Shown: piece after piece, positions 33,425 to 43,773 of the stretch
Position numbering within the stretch: position 1 is the stretch's first letter
Layout of the letters: each line of letters begins with the position of its first letter
From: Vombatus ursinus
Taxonomy: Eukaryota > Chordata > Mammalia > Diprotodontia > Vombatidae
DNA: 64,000 nt
Assembly: GCF_900497805.2 (NCBI RefSeq)
Contig: NW_020954610.1
Coordinates: 16,462,535-16,526,534, forward strand
Direction: 5' to 3'
Translations under genes and position numbers: made by a program
The notes under the pieces: generated by a model
What the model was told of the DNA's origin: nothing
What the model saw: only the letters and a program-made list of their open reading frames with translations
The model's database searches: none

Positions 33425-33650
33425 CATCTAGGGCAGGTCAGAAGATGAGTCTTCCTGAGTTCAAATCAGGCTCATTCTGTTACTACCTTTGTGACCCTGG
33501 GCAAGTCACTTAACTCTGTTTGCCTTAATTCCTTCATCTGTAAAGAGAACTGGAGAAGAAAATGGCAAACTCCTGTAGTATCTTTGCCAAGAAAACACCA
33601 AATAGAGTCATAAAGAATTGGACATGACTGAAAAACAACTGGACAACATA
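33425..33650 (+). mobile_element. tRNA SINE with RTE-like tail, diverged
   Basis: GAGTTCAAATCAGGCTCATT, TGACCCTGGGCAAGTCACTT, GGAGAAGAAAATGGCAAACT and GGACATGACTGAAAAACAAC. Confidence 0.85.
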
Positions 33651-33744
33651 CGGATGCTGGCTGTTGTGATTATCATGCTCTATGTAACACTGTCTAATTT
33701 ATATTATTTTCAGGATAAAGGGTTTGCACTAGAATCTGGGTTCT

Positions 33745-33900
33745 TTACCCTTTCATCTGTGAACTTAAAAAAAATTGATAACTATTTCAATATAATTGGT
33801 TTCCTTTGTAATCCCATGCATTTTTAATGTCTTTTTTAAACATTATTTTGAGAAGGGGTTCATAACATTCAACTAGATTGTGAAAGGAGTCCAGGGCACC
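33745..33900 (-). mobile_element. Old hAT-type element, copy 2
   Basis: Reverse complement of the copy at 38045: ATTTCAATATAATTGGTTTC, CTTTGTAATCCCATGCATTT and ATTTTGAGAAGGGGTTCATA. The edges are uncertain. Confidence 0.65.
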
Positions 33901-34404
33901 AAAAAAAAAAAAAAACAAACCAGAGTGAGCCCCTGTAGAAGATGATTCCTAAGGTCTTTCCTAGCACTAAAATTTTAAGTCAGCCAGGCCTTTCATAGAC
34001 TCAGTTAGAATTTTATTGCTGTTTAGAAGTACCCTATATCCTCAGGACCCTCTGCTTATTTCATCCCACCAGGATGTCAGCCCTGTCCCAGGGCATGCCA
34101 TCTTTTGTCGGCAAGGATGGCCTACTTCCAACCCAAGTCAGAATTCACCATCAGAACAGTGGAAAGAACAGTCATTGGCTTTTTACACCGAGGAGTAGTT
34201 TAACAAGTTAGGACAAGGCCAAACGAGGTGCTGTGGGAACACAGGAACAGGGGAATTGCAGTAGTTGCTGCATAGCATTAGGTTACTTAATTGTCTAGGA
34301 CGAAGCTTTTTAGTAAGTTTTGCCTGCTATCAACCCATGTAGTGCTCTTACTTTTCTTTCGTGACGCTGTCATATTCAGTTCGACAAGGAAACTGAAACT
34401 TATT

Positions 34405-34650
34405 TGTTGATGTTGTTCAATCTTTTTTTTTTTTAGTCATATCTGACTTCTTGTGACCCCATTTGGGGTTTTCTTGGCAAAGATACTGGAGTGGTTTGTC
34501 ATTTCCTACTTCAGCTTGTTTTATAGATGAGGAAATTGAGGCAGACAAGGTGAAGTGACTTGCCCAGTGTTACACAGCTAGTTGAATTTGAACTCAAGTC
34601 CGCCTGACTCAAGGCCCAGTGCTATATCCACTGTGCCACCTCCATTGACA
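34405..34650 (-). mobile_element. tRNA SINE with RTE-like tail, antisense
   Basis: TTGTTCAATC plus a T run, CTTGTGACCCCATTTGGGGT, TTTCTTGGCAAAGATACTGG, GTTACACAGCTAGTTGAATT and CTATATCCACTGTGCCACCT. Confidence 0.92.
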
Positions 34651-34724
34651 GGTGGGGACTGAAACCAGAACGTCTCACACTATGTTCAGTGCCCTGTCCT
34701 CTCTATATACTGTGCTGCCTTTGT

Positions 34725-36130
34725 TGAATGAGTGATTAGATGTATTTATTAAGTGCTTACTGTGTACCAAGCACTTTTGTCAGGTGCTGGGGATACAAAA
34801 AAAAGAGAAACTCATTTCTGCCCTTAAGGAGCTTATATTCTGTGGCAGCGGGGAGGGAGGAACACCATGTATAGCAAAAATACATATAAATAAATATATA
34901 CAAAATATATTATAGGTAATTTGGGCAGACAGTGGTAGCAGCTGGGGGACTTGAGGGAAGTTTCCAGTAGGAGGTGGTGCTTGCGAAGAACTTTGAAGGT
35001 AACTAGGGATAGTGGGTGGCACAGATGAAGAGGGAGTGATTTCCAAGGGGAAAGAGGGCTGATACAGAAGATGGAATATTGTTTGTGGAGAATGGCAAGA
35101 AGGCCTGTTTGGCTGGACTGAAGACGATAGGAAGGGGAGTAATGCAGAATAAGCCTGGAAAAGTAGATTGGAGCTTTATTATGTAGGGTTTTAAAGTTCA
35201 AGTAGGGCAACTGGCATTTGATTCTAGAAGTAATGGGGAGCCACTGGAGTTTTTTGAGTAGAGGAGTGACCTATGCTGAAGGAATTATCATTGACCATTC
35301 ATTAGGTAGATGGGTCAGAAGGGAAGACACAAGTATCTCTTTACATATGTAAATTTCATGCAGCAGGAATTTCAAGTGAATAAATTCAAATTTATTCTGA
35401 GTAAATTTGACAATTGAGATTATTAGTAACTTTGGTAAGAGCTGTTTCAGTTGAGTGATGAGGTAGGAAGCCAGAATGCAAAGGGGTGATCATAGGATGC
35501 TAGTTTTGAAGTTTGAAGAAACCTTAAGAGGTCATCTAGGTTAATTCCTTCATTTTACAAACAAGGAAGCTCAAACTCCAGGTCTCCTGACTCCAAATCC
35601 AGCAATCTTTCCACTGTACTATGCTGCCTAATCTGAGGAACTAGAAGGGAGGAAATGCCCAGATGTAGACCACATTTTTTCTGGAAATTTGATTCTGAAT
35701 GAGAGAATGAGAATATAATAACAACTTGAAGGAATAGGTGGATAAAGAGAAGGTTTTCAAAGGATTGGGGGAGATATGGACATAGTTGTAGGCATCGGTA
35801 TGGGAAGAGATTGAAGTTTAGAGAGAGAATGAGGGGATGATCGTGGGGGCAGTCTGCTGGAAGAGAGGGGAGAAGATGGCATCGAGAATGCAATTCAAGT
35901 TAGCTTTTGCCAGGAGAAGGGCCATCTATTCATCAGAAATGAGTAAAGAAGGAGAAAATGGGGCATGATTTCAAGAGGTTTTGAGTAGAGGAGGAGAGGG
36001 ATGCTCTTTGTGAACAGCTTCTGTTTTTTTTCAGTCAAAGGTTTTCTGCTGAGAAGGGGGGATATGGGGGTCTCAGGGGAAACTAACTTCAGACAAATGT
36101 TTCTGTAGTATAGTTCTTTCTGGCTTGAAG
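34725..36130 (-). mobile_element. L2-clade LINE, 3' half, antisense, with nested MIR-like SINE
   Basis: The 3' tail TACTGTGTACCAAGCACTTT..GGGGATACAAA opens it. The antisense frame 34833-35210 carries LHNKAPIYFSRLILHYSPSY and SPWKSLPLHLCHPLSLVTFK, the L2 C-terminal text. Further in (35555-35893 and beyond) lies decayed earlier text. A MIR-like SINE (35485-35632, ending CTGTACTATGCTGCCTAA) is nested inside. All frames are broken. Confidence 0.8.
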
Positions 36131-36589
36131 TCCATGATCCTGTGTCTTCCTTCTGGTGCCTAAAAGCCTCTGTTGCCATGAAATACTCTATTATATCTAA
36201 ACCTGAAAATTGTCCTTCTGGATTTGGCTTACACCATACTGACTGGGAACCAGCTAAATTGAACTTTTTAGAAAAATGTCAAAAATCAATAATCAAGGAT
36301 TATCTCTCTCCTTTTTTCTCTCCATGTGGGAAATATAGCCTGGATAGAAATCTTAGAAAAGACACTTCTACCAACAGCTAGTTATGTGATCATGGCAAGT
36401 CCTCTTTCACTTTTTAGTTTGTGGTATAAAATAGGAGCCTGTAATCTTTGTGCTGTCTCACTGGGTTGTTGTAAGGAAAACAGTTTGTAAACTATAAATT
36501 TCAATAGTCCAATCCAATCTGTCCTTCAGGCCTTTTGATGTATGTGCTATCTGCAAATTACTGTGCTTGGGCAGTAGAGATACAGAAAA
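36131..36589. other. Intronic stretch with a MIR tail
   Basis: 36400-36500 has a MIR-like tail (GCTGTCTCACTGGGTTGTTG). The rest is unassigned; the frame at 36142-36381 has no homology I recognise. Confidence 0.4.
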
Positions 36590-37070
36590 AATGAAAAATA
36601 GTTCCTGTGTTCAAGGAACATTCAGGCTTCTTGCACCTTATCCTCTAGTAGGTACTCTTCAATCCAGTGACAGTGACTTCCTTGTTCCCCAAACAAGACA
36701 CTCCATCTCTTGACTCCAGGCATTCTCTCTGGCTACCTCCCATGCCAACACTCCACTGTCTACCTCCTCCACTGTGCTGACCTCCTTGGCTTCCTTAAGT
36801 CCTAAGTAAAATCCCACCACTTTCTACAGGGAGCCTTCCCTAGCCCCTTTTAATTCTAGTATCTTCTCTCTGTTAATTATTTCCTATTTATCCTGTATAT
36901 AGCTTGCTTTATATTTGTTTGCGTGTTGTCTCTTTCATTAAATTGTAAACTTCTTGAGGGCAGGGACTGTCTTTTTCTCTTTTTGCATCCCCAGTGCTTA
37001 GTACAGTGTCTGATACATAGTAGGCATTTAATAAATGTTTATTGATTTGTTGATTGATTACTGGGGATGA
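36590..37070 (+). mobile_element. L2-clade LINE 3' end
   Basis: CTCTGGCTACCTCCCATGCC, GGGAGCCTTCCCTAGCCCCT, TTGTAAACTTCTTGAGGGCA, GGGACTGTCTTTTTCTCTTT and TAGTAGGCATTTAATAAATG follow the 3' end through its TTGATTGATT terminus. Confidence 0.85.
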
Positions 37071-38044
37071 GGAGGGGTGGTATTGGGTAGAATATTTCAA
37101 GAATCCATGACTTTGTGGGTGTAGATTCTCCCTATACAGGTTAATCATAGTCCTTTCGATTCCTTGGTAGATAATCTTTATGAATGCTGGGTCTAAAACA
37201 AACAAAAAAACAACCTGATGGGTAACCCCTTCTGGTGATGAGCTTGTTCAGACTCAGCTATATTGGCTTATATTTGCAACCTCTTTAACTTGGCAGAACC
37301 TGAGAATTCAGGGTCAACTCTATGCCATTGTGAGTGGAGTAAAGCATAAAATGCTGTGTCAAGGTGATCTCTTATTATTGTGAACTCTCGTGTTTTAGAC
37401 TCACCTGTGAGTAAATTGCTATGAGGCAGAAAACATCTCATCTAGCTATATAGAGTGTACACAACTATTTGGCGTTAAGAAATGAAAGAAATCCCCCCCC
37501 CCTTTTTTTTAAGATGGAACACTATAACAAATGATTGATTGCCTTTATTACAAGATAGGATAATCGGGTACTTAATCTACCAGGTACAGAATTTTAAATT
37601 CTGAATAAAGTACTTTCTCTGGATGAAAGGCAGAAACTCCTTGATCTTTCTCTCTCTTTCCCTTTTCTCCCCTGTTCTCCTCCTTTCTCTCTCCACCAAC
37701 ATCCATCCTCATTTTTGGTGCATTGAAACAATTTGTTTGCTTTCTGTGGGCAAACATTATATAGGGCTGCTAAGAGTTGTATATTTGCTAGAAAACCAGT
37801 CTCCTGATAGTAGTTTGCTCCTGTGTTGTGTAATAGATACAAAACTCTTCAAACAATTGCAGTTTCTCTGAGTTGAATAGTTCAAAGCTATGGTGTTATC
37901 ATTCACTTCACTGAGAAAATCTGAAATAATTCCATGGAAGAGCATTCTCCACCTCACCCCCCAACCCCCACCCCCAGCCCCAGCCACTTCTCTTCTTTTA
38001 GGAGTTTAGTTACTAGGGCTTTCTATAGGTCCATCCCTATAACG

Positions 38045-38205
38045 CAAAGGTTCTTAACCTTTTTTGTGTGTCACGTACCCATGGCAGTCTGGTGGTGCCT
38101 GTGGACTCCTTCTCAGGATAATGTTTTTTAGTGCATAAAATGAAATACATAGGATTATAAAGGGAACTAGTTATATTGAAATAACAGTAATCAAGGTTCA
38201 GAATG
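38045..38205 (+). mobile_element. Old hAT-type element, copy 3
   Basis: CAAAGGTTCTTAACCTTTTT, GGACTCCTTCTCAGGATAAT and AGGATTATAAAGGGAACTAG. Best-preserved left end of the three copies. Confidence 0.7.
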
Positions 38206-38333
38206 CTTATTATAATGGAGTAGAAGTTGGTTCTTAAAGAGAAACCCAGGTGTGTCCTTTGTTTTGCTGTATGGGAAAGGTGGAAGGGAGACATGTCTTT
38301 AAGACATAACTTTTATCTTCTTTCTCCATTCAG

Positions 38334-38459
38334 GTCTCTCAGGCTGCTGCAGAGCTCCAGCAGTATTGCATGCAGAATGCTTGCAAAGATGCTCTACTAG
38401 TAGGAGTTCCAGCAGGGAGCAACCCTTTCAGAGAGCCCCGGTCCTGTGTTTTACTGTGA
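38334..38459 (+). CDS. GNG10: GNG10 coding exon 2
   Basis: Codes residues 28-68 and the TGA stop: [36 protein letters not shown] and SCVLL. The acceptor is CTCCATTCAG|GTC in phase 0, continuing exon 1. It contains the NPFREPRSC signature of gamma subunits and the C-terminal CAAX box CVLL. A leucine in the last place is the known geranylgeranylation signal, giving membrane attachment; human has CALL. The total of 68 residues equals the human length. No damage is seen. The coding exon continues six bases past the stop to donor ACAG|GTAACT, so the remaining 3'UTR is on another exon. Confidence 0.98.
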   Translation, partial: VSQAAAELQQYCMQNACKDALLVGVPAGSNPFREPRSCVLL

Positions 38460-38636
38460 TGACAGGTAACTCGGACTGGTGCTTTACTGGGGCTCATTTT
38501 TCATCTCCTAATTGACATTTTCAGGGGCCTCCACACAGATTTGGCGGTAATCTCTACCTGTGTTTTGGTACCCATTTGCTGATTGGGTCAATCTGATAAT
38601 GCTGATAAAATCAAAGTAACCAAATCCATAGATCAC

Positions 38637-38751
38637 AGATTTAGAACTGGAAAAAGGACCTTGGAGACCATTCAGTCTAATTCTTTCATTTTACAGATGA
38701 GGAAATGGGGGTCCATGAAGTGACTTGCCCAAAGTCACACAGATAGGATTA
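38637..38751 (-). mobile_element. MIR-like SINE with L3-like end, antisense
   Basis: AGATTTAGAACTGGAAAAAG, ATTTTACAGATGAGGAAATG and ACTTGCCCAAAGTCACACAG. It is cut at the following SINE. Confidence 0.7.
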
Positions 38752-38955
38752 GAATTTAGCTAGGTGGCAAAGCTGACCTCAGACACTAGCTGTGTGACTT
38801 TAAGCAAGTCATTTAACTTTGTTTAACTCAGTTTTTTCATCTATAAAATGAGCTGGAGAAGGAAACGTCAAACCACTTTAGTATCTTTGCCAAGAAAACC
38901 CTAAATGGGGTCATGAAGAATCAGACATGATTGAAACAACTAAACAACAACGATA
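38752..38955 (+). mobile_element. tRNA SINE with RTE-like tail
   Basis: TTAGCTAGGTGGCAAAGCTG, GGAGAAGGAAACGTCAAACC, TAAATGGGGTCATGAAGAAT and TGATTGAAACAACTAAACAA. The middle of the head is deleted. Confidence 0.85.
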
Positions 38956-39035
38956 TATAATACACACATGTAGACACACACACATATATATGTAATATAT
39001 ATATATATAATGTACACTATACATCATACATATAA
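38956..39035. repeat. AT/CA-rich simple repeat
   Basis: Runs of (CA) and (TA) such as ACACACACATATATATGTAA at the end of the SINE, probably grown from its CAA/TAA tail. Confidence 0.85.
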
Positions 39036-39059
39036 TATAACACCCTACCACCACCACCG

Positions 39060-39140
39060 CACTGTTTTCTAAGTCACTATATGGCCTGCAGAATCCTTAT
39101 GTATGATTCAGTGGCCCCTGTTTTTATTTGAGTCTGACAG
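39060..39140. mobile_element. DNA-transposon end, hAT-type
   Basis: TTTTCTAAGTCACTATATGG, CCTGCAGAATCCTTATGTAT and TTTATTTGAGTCTGACAGGA match the right end of the element at 56799-56987 (CTCTAAGTCAATACGTGGCC..TTTGAGTTTGACACC). Confidence 0.6.
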
Positions 39141-39144
39141 GACT

Positions 39145-39350
39145 GGTATAGTAGAAAGAATATCCAGGAGACCTAGATTTCATTGTCAGCTCTACTGTTC
39201 ACTAATGTGTGTCGGTGAGTGAAGAATCCCTTAATCTCAGTGAAGATCAGTTTCTTCATCTGTAAAATGGAGATGGTAATACTTCTGTTACCTACTCTAC
39301 TGAATTGTTGTAAAGCACTTTGTGAACTATAAGATAAATGTGATTCAGGA
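39145..39350 (+). mobile_element. MIR SINE
   Basis: GGTATAGTAGAAAGAATATC, CTTCATCTGTAAAATGGAGA and TTGTAAAGCACTTTGTGAAC, head to tail. Confidence 0.75.
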
Positions 39351-39944
39351 TTGAGACTTGTTAGAGAAGGAAACTTCTGAGCACTGGGGTTTTTTCCTTA
39401 TTCTTATTTTAATTGATTAATAATAATTCTCTGGTGTAAATCCTATTTTCTCTCCCTTTACAACCACCTTGTAATTATGATATGCTGATTGGTGCTAGTA
39501 ATTGCTTATGCCCCAAGTTCTCTATTTTTTACTATAGTGAATTAAAGATCCTCTGATCTGTAGCCTTGACAGAATAAGCTTGGTTTTTTTGCACGGATAT
39601 GATATCCCTCTTAAGATATTTCAGACATCTAGCCTTCAAAAGGACAGCAGATTGAGTTGTTTGGAAGAGAAGTGAGAATACGGGTAAAGATTAGTTTTTA
39701 ATTGCTAATTTGAAAACTATACCATTTTCATGGTAAATGGAAAGCATGTATTAGAATTTGTAGGAATGTCATGTTTTCATTTTCTTTTCTTTCTTTTTCT
39801 TTTTTCAACAGATGAGAGAATTTAGTATTTGATGGCTTTAATTTTGTTTTATTCTTTAAAAATAAACACTAAAGTGAGCATTTGCATTGGTCATCAAGGT
39901 CCTCAAGGCCTACAAGTTCAAATCTTGGCATTCAGTAGCTCCCT

Positions 39945-40140
39945 CCAGTAGGATATAATGGAAAAGGTGCTGGATTTGAGTCAGAACGCCTAGGTTAGAA
40001 TCTCAGTTCTGCTGCTGTTCACTTCAGCTCTGTAACCCTGTTAGGCAAGTTACTTCACCTCTGTAAGCCTCCATTTTCCAATCTGTACAATGAGAGGTTG
40101 TACCTCCAAGATCCTTTTTGGTTCTAAACCTATCATCCTA
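39945..40140 (+). mobile_element. MIR SINE
   Basis: AGGATATAATGGAAAAGGTG, CTGTTAGGCAAGTTACTTCA and CCAATCTGTACAATGAGAGG, with an L3-like end. Confidence 0.75.
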
Positions 40141-40368
40141 CATCGGGAAGTTCTGTACCTGTGAAAGGAAGCTGCTTAAATTAAGAAGAACCAAGAAAAT
40201 AACACACCACTAACTTTTGTGTAGTAATTGTACTTTTTTAATAGAAATTTATAATCTTTATAACACAGTTTGGGCATTTTCCTTTTATACTGTTGTTTTC
40301 TGACTTGAGAGAATGGAATGTTTTATAAAATTTGAGCATCTTCCAAACTATTTTCTTTTTCTTAACAG

Positions 40369-41330
40369 GAAGAAGTTCACTGAGGAGTTACCTTCAAGCA
40401 TGCAGTGATTAACAGCTGCTTCTGAGTCTTAAGAAAATGTTTTTTTTTTTTGTGGCCAAACAGTTTTTAGATATTTGAGACCTTTCTGTTACCAGCCCCA
40501 GCAGCCAAATGCCTTCAGGAGTAATGGAAGTTTCTAGATACATAAAGGAATAGACCCACATGTAATAATTAACTTGCTTTTTTGGGGGGGTAATTCTTGT
40601 AAAATGTTCTATACTTTAAAAGAACACACACCGTTCCATTTCCAACAAAACTACCCATCTCTCATAACTCAGTTATGACTGTTTCTATATTTTTAACTGC
40701 CTGTTTTTACTCAAGTGGCTACATTTTAGCAAAGAAAAACATTTTCTTTTACCGAAAAATTATTTTCATTGTAACTTGTGCCTAAAGGTTTTTATTTTTC
40801 AGTAAGTATTTTTCTCCCTCTTTAGAATTTGCATTTTCTAAGGGAACACACCCAAGTGCAGATTACTGGCTTTACTAATCAAGCAGTGTCTTGGTTTTTC
40901 TAAAGCAGAAGATAAAATATTTTATTTTTAACACTAAACACGGGAGCTATTTCTTAAGCAATTTGTTTTGAAAGACCAATATTGTCATATTAAATTGCTT
41001 CATTTAGATATAATTGAAACTTGTGTGGTTTTAATTTTATTCTGTTCATGCTTAAGAAGATATTACATTTTAAAATTTTATTTTAAAGCATGAACATTAG
41101 AAAATGAATGTAAACAGGGAGTGATAGAAAACTATCAAAACTAGAAAGAAGTTTTCAATTCTTAAACATCTGTTGCTATTGTAGTTTTGGTGGTGTGCCC
41201 ATTGTTTTTATACAGGATACTTTAAAAAGGATACTTTTATTCTTTTGTATTTTTTTTGTTTTGTTTACTTTGTGTTTTTTGTAATAGCTTCTTAGAAGAT
41301 TAAAAATAAATTTTTTCCCTAATGTTTTTG
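40369..41330 (+). other. GNG10: GNG10 3'UTR exon 3
   Basis: Acceptor TTTCTTTTTCTTAACAG|GAAGAAGTTC matches the remembered start of the human GNG10 3'UTR exon (GAAGAAGTT..ACTGAGGAGTT). It is non-coding, about 960 bases, without interspersed repeats, which itself suggests constraint. The 3' end is inferred from the poly(A) signal at 41305-41310. Confidence 0.75.
41305..41310 (+). terminator. GNG10: Poly(A) signal AATAAA (GNG10)
   Basis: Hexamer in GATTAAAAATAAATTTTTTCC, followed by T-rich and GT-bearing sequence as expected for a cleavage region. Confidence 0.65.
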
Positions 41331-42339
41331 ACCATCTTTTCTTATCACTGAAAAATGCCATGCTTCTATGGTAATTGTCACTTTAAAACTTTTATAGGCT
41401 TATGTTTTATCATGGGATGAAATCTCTTTTTCCCACTGTGTAATTGTGTAAAAGTCCCCAAAACACACACATACAAGGGAAGAAAATGACAGAAAGTAGA
41501 AGACTAATTTACAAGTCATCAGTTAGAAAAGATAAGATTAGATCTAGAAAAAGGCCTGATAGCAGCAAGAAATGAGGGGAAAATAGATGGCCCTCAGGGA
41601 GATGGGAAAGAATCCCTTGCTTAGGAGAACACAGTAATGCCATGGCATTTAATATAGAAGGAGCAAGTAGCTCCATGCACTCTAATGTTCTCTGAAGGCA
41701 TGGAGACCTATATGCATAGATAAGTAACTGATTTTTATAATGACCTTGAGACATTCAGAAACATTTAAATTATGTTCAATATAAAATTAACCATTCCTCA
41801 TTCACATTTTTTCATGTCCAAATGGTTAGAAAGATCTCATTAAGCAGAGTGTATGGTTCCAAGGCTTAGTGCAAGCATCATAATGTTTACACAAAAGAAG
41901 AACAAATGTAACCCTTTTCACTAATAGAGATGTTCTTTTTCTTTGTGCTTTTCACGGGAGATATATATCTATATATAGAGATGATATATAGTTACAGATA
42001 TGATATAGATATATACACACACACTTCTTGAAGTTGGTGGACATATCTCCATGTTATTCCCTGATGTTGATATTCAATGAAACATTGAATAAATGTACAT
42101 TGCCCAGATGATGACTTGCAGGTGGCTGGGCAAACCTTCAGGCCAAGGCCTTTACAGATCGATACTGTGGTGGGCTCAGAATTGAATAGGAATAAGTTGG
42201 ACTGGATCCTATTTAAAATGTTGCAACACATTGAATGTGGTATGGAGAAGGAAGAAAAGGCACCTCATGGTTTCTGTTTGCTCAGTAAACAAGGAGGCAT
42301 GGCTATCTGCTGAAAGAAATGGAAATGGAGGAAAAACTG
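41331..42339. other. Convergent intergenic spacer, first part
   Basis: No gene. An alternating TA-rich patch (41960-42020) with (AC)n; otherwise nothing I can name. Confidence 0.5.
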
Positions 42340-43420
42340 GAGATTTGAGGAAAGAAGAGAAGGTTTGGAACAGCCACTAAGGATAGAGGCAATCAACGAT
42401 GAATATGCTTTGCAGTCCAGCAATGAGGATCCAGTTGACATAAAATAATATGAGTTTATGAATATGAATATATGAATAGTGGACCAAGTTAGTGTATTGG
42501 GTGAATTCTTCTAGAGGTGTCAAGCAGTTTGGAAGTATGAATGGAGAAAGGCAGATAGTGGAGATATCTGATCCAGGGTGGAGAATTGGAGGGTGGGAAT
42601 AGTGATGAGATGGGTAAGTGAGTCAAGGGCAGAGGATAGTATGTATTTAAACTGGTCATCTGTAGAGTCAAGATGGAAGAGAGTAAAATGAGTTCAGGGG
42701 TGATGAACTTGGAGAATAGGAGGAGATTGGAGGTCACAGGGAGAAGAATAGGTATAGCAAAAAGTGAAGCAGAGAGGTGGAAGGACAGGAGATTGTGACA
42801 AGGGGAATTTCTGAGTTTAAAATGTGGAAAGACCATACTTGTGGGTGGCACTGAGTTCTAAGATACGCTCATTCTTGTTGGTGGCTGAGGTAGAGTGAAT
42901 CTGCAGGTCATTGGAGCTTAGATCAAGGTGGGTGGGACTCCAGCTATATGTCAAAGTCCCCAGGTATGAGGGCAAAGGTTGAGCTAGATACTGAAAATTG
43001 GGTAGAATCCTTGAGAAAGGAGAGAGAACAATGTGGAAAACAGTAGATTGCTAAAAATATCTTGACTGTGTGATAGAGAGAGAGCTCCTGAACATCAGAA
43101 GAGAAGAGGTTGTTGGAGTTGTGGTAGCAGAGGCATAATCTGGAAGGGTCATTGGGGACCATACAGTAAACCAGCTCCTTTTCTAGACCCCAGTGTATGT
43201 GAGAGGAAGCAGTCAGCACCAAGAGTGCTGCAATGGCCTCAATAGAGAGCTAGGTTTCCATGAACACAAAATGATAGAAAAGAAGAGAAAAGAAGAAATA
43301 GAGGATGAAGGGAAATTAATGATCAGCAGGGTTTCTAGGCAGCACAGTAGAAAAGGAGGAGAGAAGTGGCAGGGGAAGGAGACTTTCAAAAGCCAACTGA
43401 ACCACTAGGATTAGAGGAGC
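42340..43420 (-). mobile_element. L2-clade LINE, endonuclease part, antisense
   Basis: Antisense frames at 42489-42851 and 42944-43222 carry LCLCYHNSNNLFSS and STFALIPGDFDI. The latter is the L2 apurinic endonuclease block LILLGDFN with the catalytic N changed to D. The 5' part of an L2, complementary to the 3' halves seen elsewhere. Frames are broken. Confidence 0.7.
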
Positions 43421-43613
43421 AGGAGATTACTTGCTATGGGTGCTGGTTTTTTGGAGCTTACCTTTCAGGGTCCTGTGATAGGGCAGTATTGGTGCAATGT
43501 TCCTTCTAACATGGGGGTAGATGGGAGTTAAAGCCAAGTGCTGGTCCTTAGGGACTTGGACTGAACTCACTTTGAGCCAGCTCAGTAGTCATATCCCAAG
43601 AAGGTGGGGGAAT

Positions 43614-43760
43614 GGGGCAGCTAGGTGGCACACTGGATAGAGCACTGGCCCTGAAGGCAGGTGGACCTGAGTTCAAATCCAGCCTCAAACACATAACACT
43701 CACTAGCTGTGTGACTCTGGGCAAGTTACTTAACCCCAACTGCCTCACCAAAAAAAAAAA
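43614..43760 (+). mobile_element. A-tailed tRNA SINE, complete
   Basis: GGGGCAGCTAGGTGGCACAC through CTGCCTCACCAAAA. Flanks AAGGTGGGGGAAT (43601-43613) and AATGTGGGGGAAT (43761-43773) are a 13-bp target duplication with one mismatch. Confidence 0.93.
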
Positions 43761-43773
43761 AATGTGGGGGAAT

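Larger units (their letters stand above)
31065..38333 (+). other. GNG10: GNG10 intron 1
   Basis: About 7.3 kb from GTAAAG to TTCAG. It holds a MIR with a 17-bp minisatellite, a long pyrimidine tract, several SINEs, L2 pieces in both directions and two hAT copies. 32851-33265 and 37071-38040 show nothing I recognise apart from CT-rich patches (37630-37710, 37930-37985). Confidence 0.85.
38460..40368 (+). other. GNG10: GNG10 intron 2 (within the 3'UTR)
   Basis: 38460-38465 is still exon; the intron runs 38466-40368 from GTAACT to CTTAACAG. It holds an L3-like scrap, an RTE-tailed SINE, an AT/CA microsatellite, a hAT scrap and two MIRs. 39351-39944 shows nothing further. Confidence 0.8.

Noticed and set aside
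36142-36381. 79-codon plus-strand frame in GNG10 intron 1
   Set aside because: It crosses the edge of an L2 remnant and has no similarity I recognise.
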